Part shown: in pieces, positions 5,500-8,482 of the stretch
Position numbering within the stretch: position 1 is the first letter of the stretch
Layout: each line of letters starts with the position of its first letter
Assembly: GCA_027618625.1 (NCBI GenBank)
Contig: JAQCER010000096.1
Coordinates: 1-8,482 of the forward strand
Direction: 5' to 3'
Length of the DNA stretch: 8,482 nt
Origin: Verrucomicrobiota bacterium
GTDB lineage: Bacteria; Verrucomicrobiota; Verrucomicrobiia; Verrucomicrobiales; DEV007
The notes under the pieces: generated by a model
What the model was told of the DNA's origin: nothing
Databases searched by the model: none
Seen by the model: only the letters and a program-made list of their open reading frames with translations
Made by a program: the position numbers and the translations under genes

Positions 5500-6689
5500 T
5501 GGAAGTGGTTCCCTTCAATAAGCCACACTTCACCGGCAGGGAGTTTCTTTACGTTCGTGAAGCATTGAGCAATGGGCACGTATCTGGGAATGGCCCCTTC
5601 ACACAGCGCTGCCACGAGATGCTCCGCGAGCGCTATGGCTACAAGCATTGTCTCCTGACTTCATCCTGCACGGATGCACTGGAAATGTGCGCACTGTTGC
5701 TCGACCTGCAGCCGGGCGACGAAGTCATCGCGCCGTCGTTCACCTTCGTGTCGACCGCCAATGCGTTTGCCCTGCATGGCGAAAAAATCGTTTTCGCTGA
5801 CAGCTGCGCTGATCACCCTAACATTGATCCGCAATCAATCGCGGAGCGGATAACGCCCCGCACCCGGGCGATCGTTGTCATGCATTACGGCGGAGTGGCC
5901 TGCGACATGGACGCGATTCTTTAGATCGCCACGGAGCGTGGCATCATCGTGATCGAAGATGCGGCGCAGGCAATCGATGCCACTTACAAGGGCAAACCGC
6001 TGGGTTCGCTTGGGCACATGGCGGCGTTTTCATTCCACGAGACCAAGAACCTGAGTTCGGGCGAAGGTGGGTTGCTGGTGGTGAATGACGCCCGCTTCCA
6101 GCGCCGCGCAGAGATCCTCTGGGAAAAGGGCACCAACCGCGCAGCTTTCCGCCGTGGAGATGTGGACAAGTACTGCTGGATCGATACCGGTTCCTCGTTT
6201 CTGCCATCTGACATTACTGCCGCGATGCTGTGTGCACAGCTCGAATCGGTGGCGGACGTCACCCGAACCCGCAGTGAACTTTGGGACCGTTATCACGAAG
6301 GCTTGAAAGACTTTGCTGGCACCCGTGGTCTGAAACTGGCATCGCTGCCTGCATATCGGTTTACCGCCAATGGCCATCTCTTCTATGTCGTGTGCAGCTC
6401 AATGGCAGAGCGCGATGCCTACCTTGATCATTTGAGGGAACACGAAATATACGCGGTGTTTCATTATCTGGCATTGCATCAAAGCCCCTACTACAGGCAG
6501 CTGACAGGAGACGATGTCACGACCCCTTTCTTGCCCAATGCCGAACGCTTCGCATCGTGTTTGTTGCGATTGCCGATGTATGCAAGCCTCACGGAGGAAG
6601 CCCAGCAGCGCACTATCAAAACCTTTCTTTCGACCCCCCGGCACGGTGTGACATCAGTCGTAGCGCTCGCTGGAATGGAAAACTTCTGA
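5499..6689 (+). pseudogene. wecE: WecE-type dTDP-4-keto-6-deoxyglucose transaminase interrupted by an in-frame TAG
   Basis: The PLP-dependent DegT/DnrJ/EryC1/StrS-family enzyme would convert dTDP-4-dehydro-6-deoxyglucose and glutamate to dTDP-4-amino-4,6-dideoxygalactose, the Fuc4N donor for surface polysaccharide. The frame starts at ATG 5499 and resembles E. coli WecE along its length: PFNKPHFTG (5-13), LLTSSCTDALEM (52-63), APSFTFVSTANAF (78-90), VIEDAAQAI (151-159), and FSFHETKNLSSGEGG (177-191) with the PLP-binding Lys183. Codon 142 (5922-5924) is TAG, between DAIL and IATERG, where homologues have a sense codon; GAG to TAG is the simplest change. The same frame then continues to TGA at 6689. 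The two parts (5499-5924, and 5949-6689 from a GTG) split the fold, so neither should be active alone. The C-terminus is about 15-20 residues longer than in E. coli WecE. Read-through or sequencing error are the alternatives. Confidence 0.88.
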
Positions 6690-6740
6690 AGCAGCAGCGC
6701 AGAGCTTGCGCAATCGAGCCGCTTCATCTAAATCACGCGG

Positions 6741-7930
6741 ATGCAAAATCTCCGCAGTAAATCATTGATCGCCGTTCGTGCTGCAGTTGGCATTCTTCCA
6801 ATCGTAAGCCTGTTTGGCGCAGCGCATGCAGACCGCTTTTACGGCGATCCGCCGGATGCGAATCACCCTTGGGCAGTGCACGATGGCAATCGCCCGCAGC
6901 CACCAAGAGTCGAGCCCGGGACATTCAGCACCCAAGAAAAGCAAGGGACACCGCCGTCGGATGCCATCGTCCTGTTTGATGGATCCGAAGGCAGCCTGGC
7001 GAATTGGACCTCCAGCAAGGAGGTGAAGTGGGTGCGCACCGAGGCAGGAACCCTTCAATGCACCCCAGGCGCAGGCGACATCCATTCCGTGGCGGAGTTC
7101 GGTGACTGCCAGTTGCATGTCGAGTGGACTGCCCCTACCGAGGTCAAAGGCGATAGCCAGGGACGTGGCAACAGCGGCATCTTCCTCGCCGGAGATACCG
7201 AGATCCAAGTGCTCGACAACTATGACAATCCCACCTACGCCGACGGTTTCGCCGGTTCAGTCTACGGCGTAAACCCGCCGATGGCCAATGCACTGCGCAA
7301 GCCGGGCGAATGGCAGTTTTACGACATCGTCTTTCGCCGACCCGTTTACAAAGATGGCGTCGAAGTCGATTCCGGACATGTGACCGTGTGTTCATCAATG
7401 GAGTCCTCGTTCAGGACAGCACACCACTGGAAGGTGGCGGCGGGCATAAAGAACGGTCGAAGTCGAAGCCATTCCCAGAAATGAGCAGGCTGAAGCTGCA
7501 GGATCATGGCAACACCGTGCAGTATCGCAACATCTGGTTCCGCCCACTCGCTCCACGCGCTGTGGAAGGCGGCACCGACGGACGACTCAGTGAAGAAGCC
7601 GCAATGGCCAAGCGCAAAGAGATCGCAGCATCCATACGTGCAAATGCAGGAGAACTCCGCGGCCCCGACCGATTGCTCCGCATCATGGAGTCGCTCTGCT
7701 ACGATCAGGACGAGGAGACGCTCAAACGCACGACCGAGATTGCAGACCGCATGATCGAGAGACTCAAAGAAGCCAGCGCCGAAAGCCTCGAAGAGCGTAA
7801 AGGCAATGTGCTGCAGGTGCGCAGCGCCTTCCTCTACATGCTCAATCACAAACTGTTGCCAGAAAACTTCGCGGCCGCACCCGCGCTCGAAAAAATCATC
7901 GAAGCCCAGGGCTGGAACGAGACGAAGTAA
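6741..7930 (+). pseudogene. Secreted DUF1080 (3-keto-disaccharide hydrolase) protein with a frameshift
   Basis: A signal peptide (hydrophobic core about 9-27, cleavage likely after AHA at 28-30) precedes a DUF1080 jelly-roll domain of the kind linked to carbohydrate binding or 3-keto-glycoside hydrolysis in the periplasm. Landmarks are IVLFDG (76-81), GRGNSGIFL (141-149), EIQVLDNY (154-161) and GEWQFYDI (189-196). After HVTV (213-216) the original frame runs into nonsense and stops at 7484, while the frame two bases on continues the domain with FINGVLVQD, then LKLQDHGNTVQYRNIWF, and stays open to TAA at 7930. Two surplus bases in the GTGTGT tract (7386-7391) explain the break. Restored, the protein would be about 395 residues, including a roughly 120-residue charged helical C-terminal extension. 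The ATG at 6741 is the first start after the in-frame TAA at 6729. No slippery heptamer suggests programmed shifting. Confidence 0.85.
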
Positions 7931-7950
7931 GGTCGATATCGCACCTTCCC

Positions 7951-8482
7951 TCAGTCGCGCCCCAGCAAGTCTTCCAACCGCTGGCGCTCCCGTTCGAATT
8001 CCGCATCTCCTTCGGTAAGAGGGATGTGGAGGAGCGGCCCGACTTTGACCTCTACTCTGGAGAACGGCAGGGGAATGAAGAACTTGTCCCAGGTGCGCAG
8101 GCGTTTGGCTTTGGCGTAGGTGGCGGTGAGGGGCAGGACGGGGGCGGTGGTGAGTTGGGCGAGCTTGATCACGCCGGGTTGCAGTTTGTAACAGGGGCCG
8201 CGAGGGCCGTCGGGGGTGATCACGATATCGTGACCGGACTTGAGCCACTCGGTCAGCCCTAACATTGCAGCACCGCCTCGCTTGGAACTGGAGCCTCGCA
8301 CCGAGCCCACTCCGAGTCGTCGCATGGCCTCGGACAGGATTGCGCCATCGCGGCTGGCACTGGTCAGCACTGCGCCGTAACGCGTGGGCAGGTAGCGCTT
8401 GTAGAACACGGGCATCGAGAAGATGCGGTTGTGCCAGAACACCCAGATCATCGGGTGCTCTGGCGGTGCGGCGAGCAATCCA
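7951..8482 (-). CDS. DUF374 lysophospholipid acyltransferase-like protein (5' end outside window)
   Basis: The frame ends with TGA at 7951-7953 and continues past the right edge; a TTG near 8478 is internal, not the start. About 177 residues are visible. They carry the DUF374 hallmarks in order: WVFWHNR (close to the right edge), TSASRDGAIL, RGSSSKRGGAAML, DIVITPDGPRGP and QPGVIKLAQLT. The family is related to glycerolipid and lipid A secondary acyltransferases and is thought to transfer acyl chains to a lipid at the inner membrane; the substrate is not established. It converges with the DUF1080 gene, 20 bases between the stops. Together with PagL it indicates a lipid A-bearing outer membrane. 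No defects are seen in the visible part. Confidence 0.88.
   Translation of the reverse strand, partial: GLLAAPPEHPMIWVFWHNRIFSMPVFYKRYLPTRYGAVLTSASRDGAILSEAMRRLGVGSVRGSSSKRGGAAMLGLTEWLKSGHDIVITPDGPRGPCYKLQPGVIKLAQLTTAPVLPLTATYAKAKRLRTWDKFFIPLPFSRVEVKVGPLLHIPLTEGDAEFERERQRLEDLLGRD

Noticed and set aside
5922..5924. TAG reassigned to an amino acid genome-wide
   Set aside because: TAG ends the ACP (633-635), pagL (1944-1946, complementary) and dacB (4693-4695) at normal lengths.
7386..7393. Programmed -1 ribosomal frameshift in the DUF1080 gene
   Set aside because: There is no X-XXY-YYZ slippery heptamer and no clear downstream pseudoknot; a dinucleotide indel is simpler.
7346..8248. Minus-strand frame of 300 codons spanning the DUF1080 3' part and DUF374
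   Set aside because: It overlaps two recognised coding regions in wrong frames, and its N-terminal part is an Arg/Pro/His-rich artefact.

Overview
The window reads as a chromosomal segment of a diderm, LPS-producing bacterium. The combined signs point to the Verrucomicrobiota/Planctomycetota neighbourhood: a secreted DUF1080 (3-keto-disaccharide hydrolase) protein, an intergenic element of short GC-rich hairpins of a type I associate with those genomes, a lipid A deacylase, a DUF374 acyltransferase and moderately high GC with weak ribosome-binding sites. This assignment is an inference; no rRNA or marker gene settles it.

Layout. The window opens in the 3' end of a small, very basic protein (2-190, +), followed by an intrinsic terminator. 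A two-gene operon follows: an aryl-polyene/flexirubin-type acyl carrier protein (375-635) and a flavin-dependent halogenase-type oxidoreductase (641-1912). A convergent PagL-type lipid A deacylase (1944-2630, -) comes next. A gene-poor stretch (2631-3165) holds a composite repeat element, an operator-like palindrome and one possible small antisense ORF. Then come a PBP4-type D-Ala-D-Ala carboxypeptidase (3166-4695, +) and a tRNA-Cys(GCA) with encoded CCA (4940-5013, +). A short SMR/ArnE-like membrane protein (5125-5499) overlaps by one base a WecE-type sugar aminotransferase (5499-6689). A secreted DUF1080 protein follows (6741-7930). The window ends in a convergent, truncated DUF374 acyltransferase (7951-8482, -).

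Common theme. Most of the proteins act on the cell envelope: lipid A deacylation (PagL), lipid acylation (DUF374), peptidoglycan trimming (DacB), and amino-deoxysugar synthesis with a possible lipid-linked-sugar flippase subunit (WecE plus the SMR-like protein). The ACP/halogenase pair looks like the tailoring part of a polyene or resorcinol-type pathway, but no ketosynthase, ligase or thioesterase is present here.

Most notable. Two neighbouring genes are broken in otherwise well-conserved reading frames. wecE has an in-frame TAG at codon 142, and the DUF1080 gene has a two-base shift inside a GTGTGT tract at 7386-7391. A third, start-less antisense ORF beside the tRNA (4771-4929) would regain a start by removal of one G. 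Either this locus is decaying or the assembly carries local errors. TAG serves as the ordinary terminator of three intact genes in the window, which argues against genome-wide recoding. The other point of interest is the stand-alone ACP-halogenase operon.
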